Assembly: GCA_963664845.1 (NCBI GenBank)
Contig: OY761615.1
Location: 4,278,001-4,342,000 of the forward strand
DNA: 64,000 nucleotides
Reading direction: 5' to 3'
Origin: CAIYTF01 sp963664845
Lineage (GTDB): Bacteria > Bacteroidota > Ignavibacteria > Ignavibacteriales > Ignavibacteriaceae
Shown here: in pieces, positions 1-8,485 of the stretch
Layout of the letters: each line of letters opens with the position of its first letter
How positions within the stretch are numbered: position 1 is the stretch's first letter
Notes under the pieces: model-generated
Database searches by the model: none
Told to the model about the DNA's origin: nothing
What the model saw: only the letters and a program-made list of their open reading frames with translations
Made by a program: the position numbers and the translations under genes

Positions 1-1054
1 GTACTATAAGGCCGTTCCTCTCTATTTAGCCAGTTATTTGCTGGTCGGAAATGTGACCGGAAGCGAACCCCTGCAGGCGTGGACTGCGATAAGGTTTACC
101 CCCGCCACCACTTCATCAACCTACAAAACCTATCTGACCAACGGGACACTAACCGTCAAGACGGCACAAATCGTTTTAACTCCCTATTATCAATACGGCG
201 ATACCACCCAGTCTTTTGCAATGGGATATTCACAGATAACACACTCCTGGACAGAAAGTCGTTTTACTTCTGACAGCGCTATGTTATGGGATGACAAATC
301 ATTCACCCCGGCAACTTTCACAAGCCAGCCATCTGCAAACATTCTTGATACGCTGAATATTGATCCTGCTACCGCACTAAACTGGCTGAAAGCCTGTGTG
401 GATACGCCTTACACCGAATATGGCATTTTATTAAAACCCGCATCATCTGTCACCAACAGAATAATCGGTTTTGATGCTTCCGGCGCACCTCCAATTCTCT
501 ACCTGACCTTCACCGCCGGCACGGATACAACTACACTAACCGCATCCTATTATGCTACCTCGCAAACACACGTTGTATATCCGGCTCCCTCAAGCGGCAC
601 CGATTCGCTGAGCGGGAAGTTCGTTCTGAAAAACGGCATTTCGTCCACCGCAAGGCTGTCCTATCCGTCAACTGCTTTGCCACCCAACGCCATTATCAAT
701 AACGCAGTATTATCGATTGTTGCCGACACGCTCAACTGTAAGTTCGGGTATGCCGACACCGCACTCTATAAATCATCGCTTTATGTCTATTCGGAATTGT
801 ATGACACATCGGAGGCAAATTTGCCCGATGCAAATTATATCGGCTCTCTGAGTCCTTCAAATGGCGTTTATTCGGGCACTATCCTCAGACCCGTGAGCAG
901 GGAATATTTGCTTTCCAAAGGGCTTAATTTAATTCTGCGAAGCGGTTCCTATCAGGATGGAGTTGAAAAGTATGTGTTTTTCGATCCTTCCAACAGTGAC
1001 CGGGCGAAAAAACCTCTTTTGAAAATCTACTTTACCAGGAGAGGGACTAATTAA
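1..1054 (+). CDS. 5'-truncated secreted/envelope beta-sandwich protein (DNRLRE/DUF4270-like), function unknown
   Basis: The reading frame is open to the left edge, so the true start lies outside the window. The visible 350 or so residues are rich in Ser, Thr, Tyr and Asn and look like two successive beta-sandwich modules. Each ends in a short hydrophobic strand after a Pro: a 'PPILYLTF' type strand near the middle and 'KPLLKIYFT' at the C-terminus. That pattern recalls DNRLRE or DUF4270-type surface modules of Bacteroidota, but I cannot assign a family firmly. The stop overlaps the start of the next gene by one base (TAATG), so it is probably translationally coupled to the following outer-membrane barrel gene. 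A joint role at the cell envelope is inferred. No catalytic motif was seen. Confidence 0.55.
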   Translation, partial: YYKAVPLYLASYLLVGNVTGSEPLQAWTAIRFTPATTSSTYKTYLTNGTLTVKTAQIVLTPYYQYGDTTQSFAMGYSQITHSWTESRFTSDSAMLWDDKSFTPATFTSQPSANILDTLNIDPATALNWLKACVDTPYTEYGILLKPASSVTNRIIGFDASGAPPILYLTFTAGTDTTTLTASYYATSQTHVVYPAPSSGTDSLSGKFVLKNGISSTARLSYPSTALPPNAIINNAVLSIVADTLNCKFGYADTALYKSSLYVYSELYDTSEANLPDANYIGSLSPSNGVYSGTILRPVSREYLLSKGLNLILRSGSYQDGVEKYVFFDPSNSDRAKKPLLKIYFTRRGTN

Positions 1055-2286
1055 TGAAACCTTATAAAATCGTATTTGCAGTTGCTTTTTTGGTTTGCGC
1101 CGGTGTTCAGGCACAAACCCCCTCGGCTTATTCAGCCTTTAATTTCGGTATTCTGAATGAATTTAAAAGCGCACGGAATATTGGTTTTGCTTCCAGTGGC
1201 GTAACTCTTGATGACGCTGACTTCCTGAATCAGGATAACCCGGCGGCCCTGAGCCGAATTGAATTGACAAAGGTTGAGGCTTTCATTACCGCCAATGGTT
1301 TGACAAGCTCTAACAGCCAGGGTCTGAAAAAATATTATGCATACGGAGAATTGGGCGGGTTCGCGCTTGGATTTCCGGTTTATAAACCCTGGGGCATTGG
1401 CTTGATGTTGGGGTTGTCACCCTATTCAAATGCCAGGTACAACATGAAATCAACCGATAATACCAATCCCTATTTCAATACGGCAACAACTGAAACCAGT
1501 CTCCGCGGCGGTCTTAACGATTTGCATGCCTCCATTTCATTTGTCGGACCTTATGATATTAAATTAGGCGTTAAATTCCATCATTTATTTGGCAATACCG
1601 TTTTTAGTTCCAAGATGACCTTTGGCAACTCGGATGTCGCCTCTGCTGAGTATTCAACTGAATATGAGGACCATGGAAGCCTTATAACCCTTGGACTGAT
1701 AACTCCCGATTTTAAATACGGCGGTTTGGATAATATACGGTTCGGGTTTTCTATAGATGCGAAAAGCTCCATTAAAACAGATACATTTCTGGTTCGCGTC
1801 GCTTCTACTGTTGACGATACAATTTCAACGGGTAACGGAACTACCGATATACCCCTCAAAATTATTGCAGGCGTTTCCTTCAGTTTCAACGAAGGTTACC
1901 GGGGAATGCTTGAATATGCTGTGCAGGATTGGGCTTCCGCAGGCGGATTGCGCGTGGCAGGGCTTTATACCCGTGCCTATAACCGGTTTTCGGCCGGCGT
2001 GGAATATCGTCCGCTAAAAGATCAAACAATCGATTTCGCCAAACCTGCCTATAGAGCCGGTATCAGTTATGAACAGTTGCCGCTGACTTTTGCGGGCACC
2101 GGCATCAATCAGCTTTCTGTTTCGCTCGGTGCGTCTTTTGCCGTGTCCTATCAGAATCATATCGATATCGGAGCAATGTATGGGCTTCGTGGAACAACTG
2201 ATAATAATCTTCTCAAGGAAAATATTTACCGCGTCAGCATAGGCATCAGCCTTGGTGAATTGTGGTTTATGCAACAAGAACGTTAG
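1054..2286 (+). CDS. outer-membrane beta-barrel protein with signal peptide
   Basis: A 410-residue protein. It begins with a classical signal peptide ([21 protein letters not shown], cleavage probably after AQA). The rest consists of alternating Gly/aromatic strands such as '[20 protein letters not shown]' and '[10 protein letters not shown]', as expected for a transmembrane barrel. An '[11 protein letters not shown]' stretch near residue 60 resembles the N-terminal plug/NPA region of FadL/PorV-like barrels. It overlaps the upstream beta-sandwich gene by one base and ends just before glyA. Substrate and partners are unknown. A hydrophobic-compound channel or a type IX secretion accessory role are both possible from fold alone. 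Confidence 0.7.
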   Translation: MKPYKIVFAVAFLVCAGVQAQTPSAYSAFNFGILNEFKSARNIGFASSGVTLDDADFLNQDNPAALSRIELTKVEAFITANGLTSSNSQGLKKYYAYGELGGFALGFPVYKPWGIGLMLGLSPYSNARYNMKSTDNTNPYFNTATTETSLRGGLNDLHASISFVGPYDIKLGVKFHHLFGNTVFSSKMTFGNSDVASAEYSTEYEDHGSLITLGLITPDFKYGGLDNIRFGFSIDAKSSIKTDTFLVRVASTVDDTISTGNGTTDIPLKIIAGVSFSFNEGYRGMLEYAVQDWASAGGLRVAGLYTRAYNRFSAGVEYRPLKDQTIDFAKPAYRAGISYEQLPLTFAGTGINQLSVSLGASFAVSYQNHIDIGAMYGLRGTTDNNLLKENIYRVSIGISLGELWFMQQER

Positions 2287-2293
2287 GTGTTAT

Positions 2294-3583
2294 ATGTTAT
2301 CATATTTAAAACAGTCTGATCCTGAAATGGCGGCCATCATTTCCTCGGAAATGGAACGCCAGCAAACAAAACTTGAATTGATCGCGTCGGAAAATTTTGT
2401 GAGCCCTGCCGTTCTTGAAACGGCCGGCTCTGTGCTTACCAATAAATACGCTGAGGGATATCCGGGTAAACGTTACTATGGCGGATGCGAATTTGTTGAT
2501 AAAGCAGAAAATGTTGCCCGTGATCGTGTTAAAAAACTCTTTAATGCCGAATATGCAAATGTGCAGCCTCACAGTGGTTCGCAGGCTAATATGGCAGTGT
2601 TCATGTCCTTTCTCAAACCAGGTGATACATTTTTGGGTTTGAGCCTTGCTCATGGCGGTCATCTCACGCATGGTTCACCGGTTAACTTTTCTGGTGTCCT
2701 GTATAATGCTGTCGGTTACACGCTCGATAAGGAAACCGGTCTGCTCGATTACAACATTGTGGAAGAACTTGCCAAAAAACACCGTCCCAAGATGATAATC
2801 ACCGGTGGCAGCGCCTATTCCCGTGAATGGGATTATGCGAAATTCCGCCAGATTGCAGATTCCATAGGAGCCTTTCTGATGTGCGATATGGCTCATCCGG
2901 CAGGACTTATTGCGGCGGGGCTTTTAAATAATCCACTGTTACACTGTCACGTGGTAACATCCACCACGCATAAAACGCTCAGGGGCCCACGCGGCGGTCT
3001 CATCCTCATGGGAAAAGATTTTGAAAATACCCTTGGAATTAAAACTCCCAAGGGTGACAGACTTAAAATGATGTCGGAAATTATTGACAGCGCGGTAATG
3101 CCCGGAATACAGGGTGGTCCGCTCATGCATATTATTGCTGCAAAAGCTGTGGCGTTCGGGGAGTGCCTCCAGCCCGGCTTTGTGGATTATTGCAAACAAA
3201 TTGTTGTCAACTCAAAAACCCTGGCTGCTGAACTTGTGGCAATGGATTACAAAATCATTTCCGGTGGCACAGACAACCATTTAATGCTTATTGATTTGAC
3301 CAATAAGAACATAACCGGAAAAGCCGCAGAACAGGCATTGGAAAAAGCCGGCATCACGGTAAACAAGAATATGGTCCCGTTCGACAGTAAGAGTCCCTTT
3401 GTAACAAGCGGCATCAGGGTGGGAACTCCTGCCGTTACCACGCGCGGGATGAAAGAGCCCGAGATGAAGGAAATTGCGAAATTTATCGATCTCGCAATTA
3501 AAGCTGCCGGCGACGATGAAGAATTAAAGAAAATAAGTGAGGCTGTGAAGACGCTCTGCCTGCGGTTCACGCTTTATTCTTAA
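2294..3583 (+). CDS. glyA: serine hydroxymethyltransferase
   Basis: PLP enzyme interconverting serine plus tetrahydrofolate with glycine plus 5,10-methylene-tetrahydrofolate in the cytoplasm. It is the main source of one-carbon units. The 429-residue protein shows the family landmarks: '[10 protein letters not shown]', '[15 protein letters not shown]', 'HGGHLTHG' and the PLP-lysine segment '[13 protein letters not shown]'. An open frame extends 14 codons upstream into the barrel gene. I chose ATG 2294 because it follows AGGTG and gives the usual length. It sits 7 bases after the preceding stop. It is followed closely by tatC and a prenyl diphosphate synthase on the same strand. Confidence 0.95.
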   Translation: MLSYLKQSDPEMAAIISSEMERQQTKLELIASENFVSPAVLETAGSVLTNKYAEGYPGKRYYGGCEFVDKAENVARDRVKKLFNAEYANVQPHSGSQANMAVFMSFLKPGDTFLGLSLAHGGHLTHGSPVNFSGVLYNAVGYTLDKETGLLDYNIVEELAKKHRPKMIITGGSAYSREWDYAKFRQIADSIGAFLMCDMAHPAGLIAAGLLNNPLLHCHVVTSTTHKTLRGPRGGLILMGKDFENTLGIKTPKGDRLKMMSEIIDSAVMPGIQGGPLMHIIAAKAVAFGECLQPGFVDYCKQIVVNSKTLAAELVAMDYKIISGGTDNHLMLIDLTNKNITGKAAEQALEKAGITVNKNMVPFDSKSPFVTSGIRVGTPAVTTRGMKEPEMKEIAKFIDLAIKAAGDDEELKKISEAVKTLCLRFTLYS

Positions 3584-3600
3584 GCCACAGTTGAATTCCA

Positions 3601-4368
3601 TTGGAAGAAAACGAAAATCATTCAAAACACAAAGCTCCTGAAGCCGAGATGACCTTTTTTGAGCATCTGGGTGAATTGCGGGGCCGGATCATTAAAGCAC
3701 TTATTGGTGTGCTGCTTGGTCTGTTTGTCTGTTTGGCCTTTGTCAATCCGCTTGTGGAAAATGTCCTCCTGCTGCCTGCAAAAAATTCTCACATGGATCT
3801 GCAAAACCTTAAACCGTTTGGGCAGGTCATGGTCTATTTTCAGGTTGCGTTGATTGGCGGAATAGTTGTCAGTCTGCCTAATTTGTTTTATCAGTTCTGG
3901 AAGTTTATTGCTCCGGCACTGAGGGAGAATGAGAAGAAATACGTAACCCGGATAGTAACCTTTTCAACCGGTTGCTTTTTGGCTGGCGTTGTTTTTGCTT
4001 ACTATGTCATGCTTCCCATGACTCTGAGCTTTGCGGTAACTTTCGGATCGCAGACCATCAGGAACCAGTTTTCCATAGATGAGTATATGGACATTATACT
4101 TAGTGTCATGCTTGCCTGTGGCGTCATTTTCGAACTTCCCATGATCTCGTTTTTTTTAAGTAAATTGGGCATACTTACTCCAAAGTTCATGCGGAAATAC
4201 AGAAGGCACGCGATCGTTATTATTATGATCCTTTCCGCGATTCTGTCACCCGGCACCGATCCGGTGTCGCAGATGATTCTGGCCGTGCCTCTGTTGGTGT
4301 TATATGAAATCAGTATTATTGTATCCAAATTGTCTATGAAAAAGGTTGATGTTGAATCCACTCCGTGA
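3601..4368 (+). CDS. tatC: twin-arginine translocase subunit TatC
   Basis: Inner-membrane receptor of the Tat pathway, which exports folded proteins with RR signal peptides. The protein of about 255 residues has the signature N-terminus 'MTFFEHLGELRGRIIKAL', then multiple hydrophobic helices and the conserved 'FYQFWKFIAPALRENEKKY' loop, matching the usual six-helix TatC. The listed start is TTG 3601 with a charged N-terminal extension and no convincing Shine-Dalgarno site. ATG 3649, just before the conserved motif, is a reasonable alternative that would give a protein of about 239 residues. The 3' end overlaps the prenyl synthase gene by 20 bases. No tatA/tatB is in the window. Confidence 0.92.
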   Translation: MEENENHSKHKAPEAEMTFFEHLGELRGRIIKALIGVLLGLFVCLAFVNPLVENVLLLPAKNSHMDLQNLKPFGQVMVYFQVALIGGIVVSLPNLFYQFWKFIAPALRENEKKYVTRIVTFSTGCFLAGVVFAYYVMLPMTLSFAVTFGSQTIRNQFSIDEYMDIILSVMLACGVIFELPMISFFLSKLGILTPKFMRKYRRHAIVIIMILSAILSPGTDPVSQMILAVPLLVLYEISIIVSKLSMKKVDVESTP

Positions 4369-5326
4369 CATTTCACGCTCCGTTAATGAAGAGTTGAAAA
4401 CATTTGAGTCTATTTTTAAAACGACTATCAAATCAAAGGTAAACCTGGTCGATTTGGTTGCTTCCTACATTTTAAAACAAAAAGGGAAGAAAATACGACC
4501 GCTTCTGGTGATCCTTTCGGCAAAAGCATGCGGTGAAGTAACTCCCCGGACGTACCGCGGAGCCGCGCTGGTTGAACTGCTGCACACGGCTACACTGGTG
4601 CATGATGACGTTGTGGACAATGCTGACAAACGACGAGGCCTGCCTTCTATAAATGCAGTGTGGAAAAACAAGATCGCAGTTCTTATGGGAGACTATCTTC
4701 TTTCCCGCGGACTGCTAATTTCAGTTGAAAACAAGGATTATGATTTTCTTGAAGTGATGACTAATACTGTCAAGCGAATGTCCGAAGGTGAATTGCTGCA
4801 AATTCAAAAAACCCGGAAACTTGATATTGATACCGAATCCTATTTCCAGATCATTTCCGACAAAACTGCCTCTTTGTTCCAGACCTGCTGTGAAATTGGG
4901 GCCCAAAGCATAGCAACTGATCCCAAGGTGCATGAAGCGATGAATAAATTTGGCGAGAATTTGGGAATTGCATTTCAGATCCGGGATGATATTCTGGATT
5001 TCGGAACTCCATCGAAGTTCTTCGGGAAACCCATCGGCGGTGATATCAAAGAAAAGAAGATCACGTTGCCCCTCATTTATGCTATGAGTACCGTCAGTAA
5101 CTCCGAACGTGAAAAAATTAAAGGGCTCATCAAAAACGGATCGAAAAAAGCGAACTTAACTAAAGTTATTGACTTTGTTCATGAACACGGGGGAATAGCA
5201 TACTCTGACAACGTTGCCAGGGAATACGGCGAGAAGGCAAAGTCCTACCTCAGCATAATTCAGGATAGCCCTGCACGTCAGGCACTGCATAAGCTGGTTG
5301 ACTTCATTATATCCCGCTCAAACTAA
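4349..5326 (+). CDS. trans-polyprenyl diphosphate synthase (IspB/HepT family)
   Basis: Condenses isopentenyl diphosphate with allylic diphosphates to build the long prenyl chain used for quinones. About 325 residues. The two Asp-rich Mg-binding motifs are present: 'HDDVVDNADKRRG' (first DDxxD) and 'RDDILDF' (second), together with 'KGKKIRPLL' for IPP binding and 'GDYLLSRG'. ATG 4349 has AAAGG (4341-4345) just upstream and lies inside the end of tatC, suggesting coupling. Chain length cannot be read with confidence from sequence. The stop overlaps the convergent universal-stress gene by three bases. Confidence 0.9.
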   Translation: MLNPLRDISRSVNEELKTFESIFKTTIKSKVNLVDLVASYILKQKGKKIRPLLVILSAKACGEVTPRTYRGAALVELLHTATLVHDDVVDNADKRRGLPSINAVWKNKIAVLMGDYLLSRGLLISVENKDYDFLEVMTNTVKRMSEGELLQIQKTRKLDIDTESYFQIISDKTASLFQTCCEIGAQSIATDPKVHEAMNKFGENLGIAFQIRDDILDFGTPSKFFGKPIGGDIKEKKITLPLIYAMSTVSNSEREKIKGLIKNGSKKANLTKVIDFVHEHGGIAYSDNVAREYGEKAKSYLSIIQDSPARQALHKLVDFIISRSN

Positions 5327-5811
5327 CTTGCAGTTAACTGCTCCTTATAATTAAATCCCTTTAGCGGCTCACGAAGTGTGAGAACCGGGCAGGGTGCTTT
5401 CTTAACCACTTTTTCCGAAGTGCTTCCGAAGAGAATATGTTCCACGCTGCTGTGCCCATGCGAGGAAATGACAATCAAATCTATATTTTCCTGCCTTGCA
5501 TAATCGATGATTTCACTGAAAGGCTTGCCAATCCTTACGGTTATCCTCGATGGCAGTGTCTCGGGAAGCTGTGTCTTTATCAGTTTCTGCAGTTCCTCTC
5601 TGGAACGGGCTTCGATCTCCTGTGTATCAATGGATGGCAGCGTGATTTGTCCCATGCTGAAATCAGGACTGTAAATAACGGGTTCAATTACGTAAAGCAG
5701 ATGCAGTTCCGCCTGGAACGGTTGGGCAAGAGATGAAGAATAAAGAAGTGCATTTTTCGAATTAACCGAAAAATCTATAGGAACGAGAATTTTATGCAAT
5801 ATCCTTTCCAT
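5323..5811 (-). CDS. universal stress protein, UspA family
   Basis: A 162-residue single-domain Usp. It shows the N-terminal 'KILVPIDFS' strand/loop and the C-terminal nucleotide-binding segment 'SSHGHSSVEHILFGST' (residues 116-131), followed by 'VVKKAPCPVLTLR'. The segment fits the ATP-binding G-2X-G-9X-GS motif except that the first Gly is Ser116, so ATP binding is likely but not certain. It is the last gene of a leftward operon hisA - CNBD protein - usp, overlapping the CNBD gene by 20 bases. Pairing with a cyclic-nucleotide sensor suggests a stress or energy-state response, which is inference. Confidence 0.9.
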   Translation of the reverse strand: MERILHKILVPIDFSVNSKNALLYSSSLAQPFQAELHLLYVIEPVIYSPDFSMGQITLPSIDTQEIEARSREELQKLIKTQLPETLPSRITVRIGKPFSEIIDYARQENIDLIVISSHGHSSVEHILFGSTSEKVVKKAPCPVLTLREPLKGFNYKEQLTAS

Positions 5812-6355
5812 GGGTCAACTCCTTAAGTTTTTGGTTTTCATCATACAACTGGAAATATTCCTGGTTCAAATCGCGTAATCGTGTATTGATAATCTTTGTA
5901 AAGCCAAGCAATATCGTTATACCATCTTTGGGGTGTTTCCTGATTATATCATCCAAATCCGGTTTGAAAAGCACTGACAGTTTCGAATCGGTGATGGCGC
6001 GTGCCGAGGCTGACCTTTTTTCACCGTCAAGCAGGGCAAGTTCACCAAAAAAATCACCCTTGGTGAACGATGCGAGTTGCAACACCTTATTATGCCCATT
6101 GGAAACTTCCACTGCTATTTCACCTTCAGATACAATATACAGTCCAATCCCCGGATCGTTCTGATAAAACACATATTCACCGGCAACAAACTGCCGTTGA
6201 TGCATCGTTTGTACCACTTCATTCATGATCTGAGGTTTCAATTCGGCAAACGGGGGCATTTCGCTCAGCAGATCAATTAAATCTGAATGGTCCATTTTCT
6301 TATTAAAGACGTTGGCCCAAAAACTTGAATGGATAATTTTCACATCATTCTGCAT
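5792..6355 (-). CDS. cyclic nucleotide-binding domain protein without DNA-binding domain
   Basis: About 187 residues from ATG 6355, which lies 11 bases after the hisA stop. An in-frame upstream extension runs into hisA and is less likely. The core matches the CRP-type cNMP-binding barrel: 'GEYVFYQNDPGIGLYIVSEGEIAVEV' and the phosphate-binding cassette 'FGELALLDGEKRSASARA'. After the barrel comes a helical tail ('IINTRLRDLNQEYFQLYDENQ') predicted to be coiled-coil, with no helix-turn-helix, so this is not a CRP/FNR regulator. It probably passes a nucleotide signal through protein contacts, perhaps to the overlapping universal stress protein. That last point is inferred from gene overlap only. 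Confidence 0.87.
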   Translation of the reverse strand: MQNDVKIIHSSFWANVFNKKMDHSDLIDLLSEMPPFAELKPQIMNEVVQTMHQRQFVAGEYVFYQNDPGIGLYIVSEGEIAVEVSNGHNKVLQLASFTKGDFFGELALLDGEKRSASARAITDSKLSVLFKPDLDDIIRKHPKDGITILLGFTKIINTRLRDLNQEYFQLYDENQKLKELTHGKDIA

Positions 6356-6366
6356 AGTGTTGCCCG

Positions 6367-7116
6367 TTAGTTGAATAATCCTGATTCTGCAAGCCGCCAC
6401 AGTTTTTGACAGGGGAAGCGGTTCTCATAAAGTGCGCGCCCGATTATGACGGAATCCACTCCCACCGGCAGCAGCGTCTGGAGGTCGAACAACTCATCTT
6501 TGTTGCGAATGCCGCCTGAATGCGTCACTTTGCATCCGGTGCCAATTGCAATGGATTTTGTCAGCTCAATATTTGGCCCGCTCATGGTGCCGTTCCGCAA
6601 AACATCGGTTACGATGAACCGTTCCATCCCCATTTCTTTCAGCCTAAGTGCCAGTGCAATTGGCGATATACCGGTTTTGACTTTTCTTGCCTTGATGACG
6701 ATTTCGTTCTCTATCACATCAAGAACGCCAACAACTTTTTTGGCACCAAACTCGGCAAAAACTCTTTCAAATTCGCGTGGGTTTTCAATCATCATTGTTG
6801 ATACTGCAATTCGTGCAACACCACAATCGAATATCTTTTTTGCATCTTCCAGGGTCCTGATGCCGCCTGAATATTCGAACGGAATGATGACGTTGGAGCA
6901 AATGTCGGAGATGATTTTCAGATTCTCATCGGACTGGGTCTTAAAACCATCAAAATCTACTATATGGATCATCTTGGCATTTTCAGCGCGCCAAATGGCT
7001 GCCATCTCGGTGGGGTCACTGCCATATTCCGGCACGTTAAGTTCAGGAATGCCCTGAACAACTCTGACGGTTTTACCATGCTGAATATCGATTGAAGGAA
7101 TAACTAGTAAATTCAT
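6367..7116 (-). CDS. hisA: HisA, ProFAR isomerase
   Basis: 1-(5-phosphoribosyl)-5-[(5-phosphoribosylamino)methylideneamino]imidazole-4-carboxamide isomerase, a TIM-barrel enzyme of histidine biosynthesis. 249 residues, the normal length. Visible landmarks: 'IPSIDIQHGKTVRVVQG' with the first catalytic Asp (about residue 10), 'GVLDV' with the second catalytic Asp (about 131), 'TDVLRNGTMSGPN', and the two phosphate-binding loops 'SGGIR' repeated in each barrel half. No other his gene is nearby. It is instead the first gene of a leftward unit with a cNMP-binding protein and a universal stress protein, an unusual context for hisA. Confidence 0.92.
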   Translation of the reverse strand: MNLLVIPSIDIQHGKTVRVVQGIPELNVPEYGSDPTEMAAIWRAENAKMIHIVDFDGFKTQSDENLKIISDICSNVIIPFEYSGGIRTLEDAKKIFDCGVARIAVSTMMIENPREFERVFAEFGAKKVVGVLDVIENEIVIKARKVKTGISPIALALRLKEMGMERFIVTDVLRNGTMSGPNIELTKSIAIGTGCKVTHSGGIRNKDELFDLQTLLPVGVDSVIIGRALYENRFPCQKLWRLAESGLFN

Positions 7117-7730
7117 TTTCTCTGATTACCGGATTCATTAAAAATTTAACAATTCTGACATTTGAAAACGGTCAGATTCAGTTTTTCAAATATACTATAC
7201 TTTTGCATAATTCGATATGGCGAAAACAATTGGCGTGATATATTCGAAGTGTAATGCTTGTAGCTTAACCGGGGAGAAGCCACAAAGAACGCACAAAGAA
7301 GACAGACAGGACAAAGAACGATTTGACTACAAAAACCCCAGCATTTAAGGCGTTGACTTTTTACACGGCGGCAATTGAGATTATTTGCTGCCCGGCGATA
7401 TATGTTTGTATATCTCTCCCTCAGTGAGTCTGTCCCCAAAAACCAATTTCGAATTTCTATCCGCGAATATCGGTTTACATCAGGGTCATCTCCCAAAGGT
7501 GGGTGTCGCATAATTCAGGAAAAGTCATTGCGAGCCCGCATCGGGAGAGGCAATCTCACGATTAACACATATAAACAAAGCTTTATTAAGCAGAATTCTG
7601 TGCTTAATGCATTATGCGATACCCACCAACGGGATCCCGCTCCCCGCATATGCGTCAACTTAACGAAAACGATGAACAAATGTCATTCCCGTGAAAATTG
7701 AATTCAGCGAAATCCCGCTTCTAGCGGGAC

Positions 7731-7972
7731 GCATAGGCGTCAACTTAACGAACACAATGGATGAATGTCATTCCCGTGAAAACGGGAATCCACCTTCCTC
7801 AAGCCCTGTAAAGCTTCGGCCACTAACCAGTTTTTGCAATTCGCGCTTTTTATTGCGTTGCTCATAGAGCAGAGAATTAAAACATCCGCTAACAACTTAT
7901 TCTTACGACAGTTAGCTATTAGCGATTCTGCAAACAGGGTCTATTTACACTCTTTTAAGTTGACGCCTATGC
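7731..7972. repeat. MITE-like element, family A (17-bp perfect inverted ends)
   Basis: The left end GCATAGGCGTCAACTTA (7731-7747) is matched by its exact reverse complement at 7956-7972, enclosing 242 bp with no coding potential. A second right end with one mismatch occurs at 8151-8167 and an additional left end with one mismatch at 7646-7662. The interior holds a 'TGTCATTCCCGTG' palindromic segment seen in other family A copies (around 14110, 34400 and, degenerate, 62045). Size, inverted ends and lack of a gene fit a non-autonomous miniature transposable element. A clear target-site duplication was not found. Confidence 0.75.
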
Positions 7973-8168
7973 GTGAAAACGGGAATCCACCTTCCTCAAG
8001 CCCTGTAAAGCTTCGGCCACTAACCAGTTTTTGCAATTCGCGCTTTTTAATGCGTTGCTCATAGAGCATTGAATCAAAACATCCGCTAACAACTTATTCT
8101 TACGACCGTTAGTTTAGCGATTCTGCAAACAGGGTCTAATTACACTCATTTACGTTGACGCCTATGCG
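7775..8168. repeat. tandem duplication, unit about 196 bp
   Basis: The stretch from 7775 to about 7971 is repeated from 7972 to about 8168 with scattered differences. Shared blocks include 'CCTGTAAAGCTTCGGCCACT', 'TGCGTTGCTCATAGAGCA', and 'TCTGCAAACAGGGTCTA'. Each unit ends with the right end of the family A element. The structure is therefore one left end followed by two bodies and two right ends, as would arise from slippage or unequal exchange within a MITE. Confidence 0.8.
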
Positions 8169-8337
8169 TGTGCGGGGCAATTTCTCCAATTTCGCCTAAA
8201 ACGAATCCTAAACACTGTGTTATACGCGGATTGTATTAAACTACACCCATAGTACGGGAAGATATGTTTGTAGATGGCATGGGAAACAGTGAGCTGTTTC
8301 TCCGTCAGGAGATTTACCTTTGTTACCATGCAAACAA

Positions 8338-8370
8338 ACACGCGACTGTTTTTTGAAAACAGCCGCGTGT
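8338..8370 (-). terminator. long hairpin, probable terminator of the T9SS protein gene
   Basis: ACACGCG-A-CTGTTTT, loop TTG, AAAACAG-C-CGCGTGT: a 15-bp stem with a single A/C mismatch. It lies about 115 bases past the stop codon of the leftward gene. On the minus strand it is followed by a moderately T-rich TTGTTTG, so termination is plausible but the U-tract is weak. It could equally act on transcripts from the left. Confidence 0.5.
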
Positions 8371-8485
8371 TATTTGTACCTAATAATAACAATCCGAAAT
8401 AACGGAAAAGGTTAACCCTGAAACTTCACCATTCAGAATTTATTGTCCCCTGTCCTTTCATGTCAGGCTAACTATAATTATCAAT

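Larger units (their letters stand above)
7117..8485 (+). other. gene-free repeat-rich gap (1.37 kb)
   Basis: No convincing gene. Open frames here (for example 7375-7701 and 7834-8064) have no Shine-Dalgarno site, no recognisable domain, and coincide with repeats. Contents from left: the hisA upstream region; low-complexity sequence about 7260-7320; a segment about 7525-7620 resembling one near 60060-60130; a left end of repeat family A at 7646-7662; a small CCCGCT-TCT-AGCGGG hairpin at 7714-7728; the family A element 7731-7972 with its duplicated body to 8168; and a long hairpin at 8338-8370 that probably terminates the gene to the right. Confidence 0.7.

Noticed and set aside
5323..5811. Usp considered as having lost ATP binding
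   Set aside because: On closer alignment only the first Gly of G-2X-G-9X-GS is changed to Ser; the rest of the loop is intact, so loss is not supported.
7775..8168. Repeat array considered as CRISPR
   Set aside because: Units of about 196 bp in only two copies with no short spaced repeats and no cas genes.
7375..8392. Several short open frames in the 7.1-8.5 kb gap
   Set aside because: They coincide with tandem and MITE repeats and show no protein-like composition.
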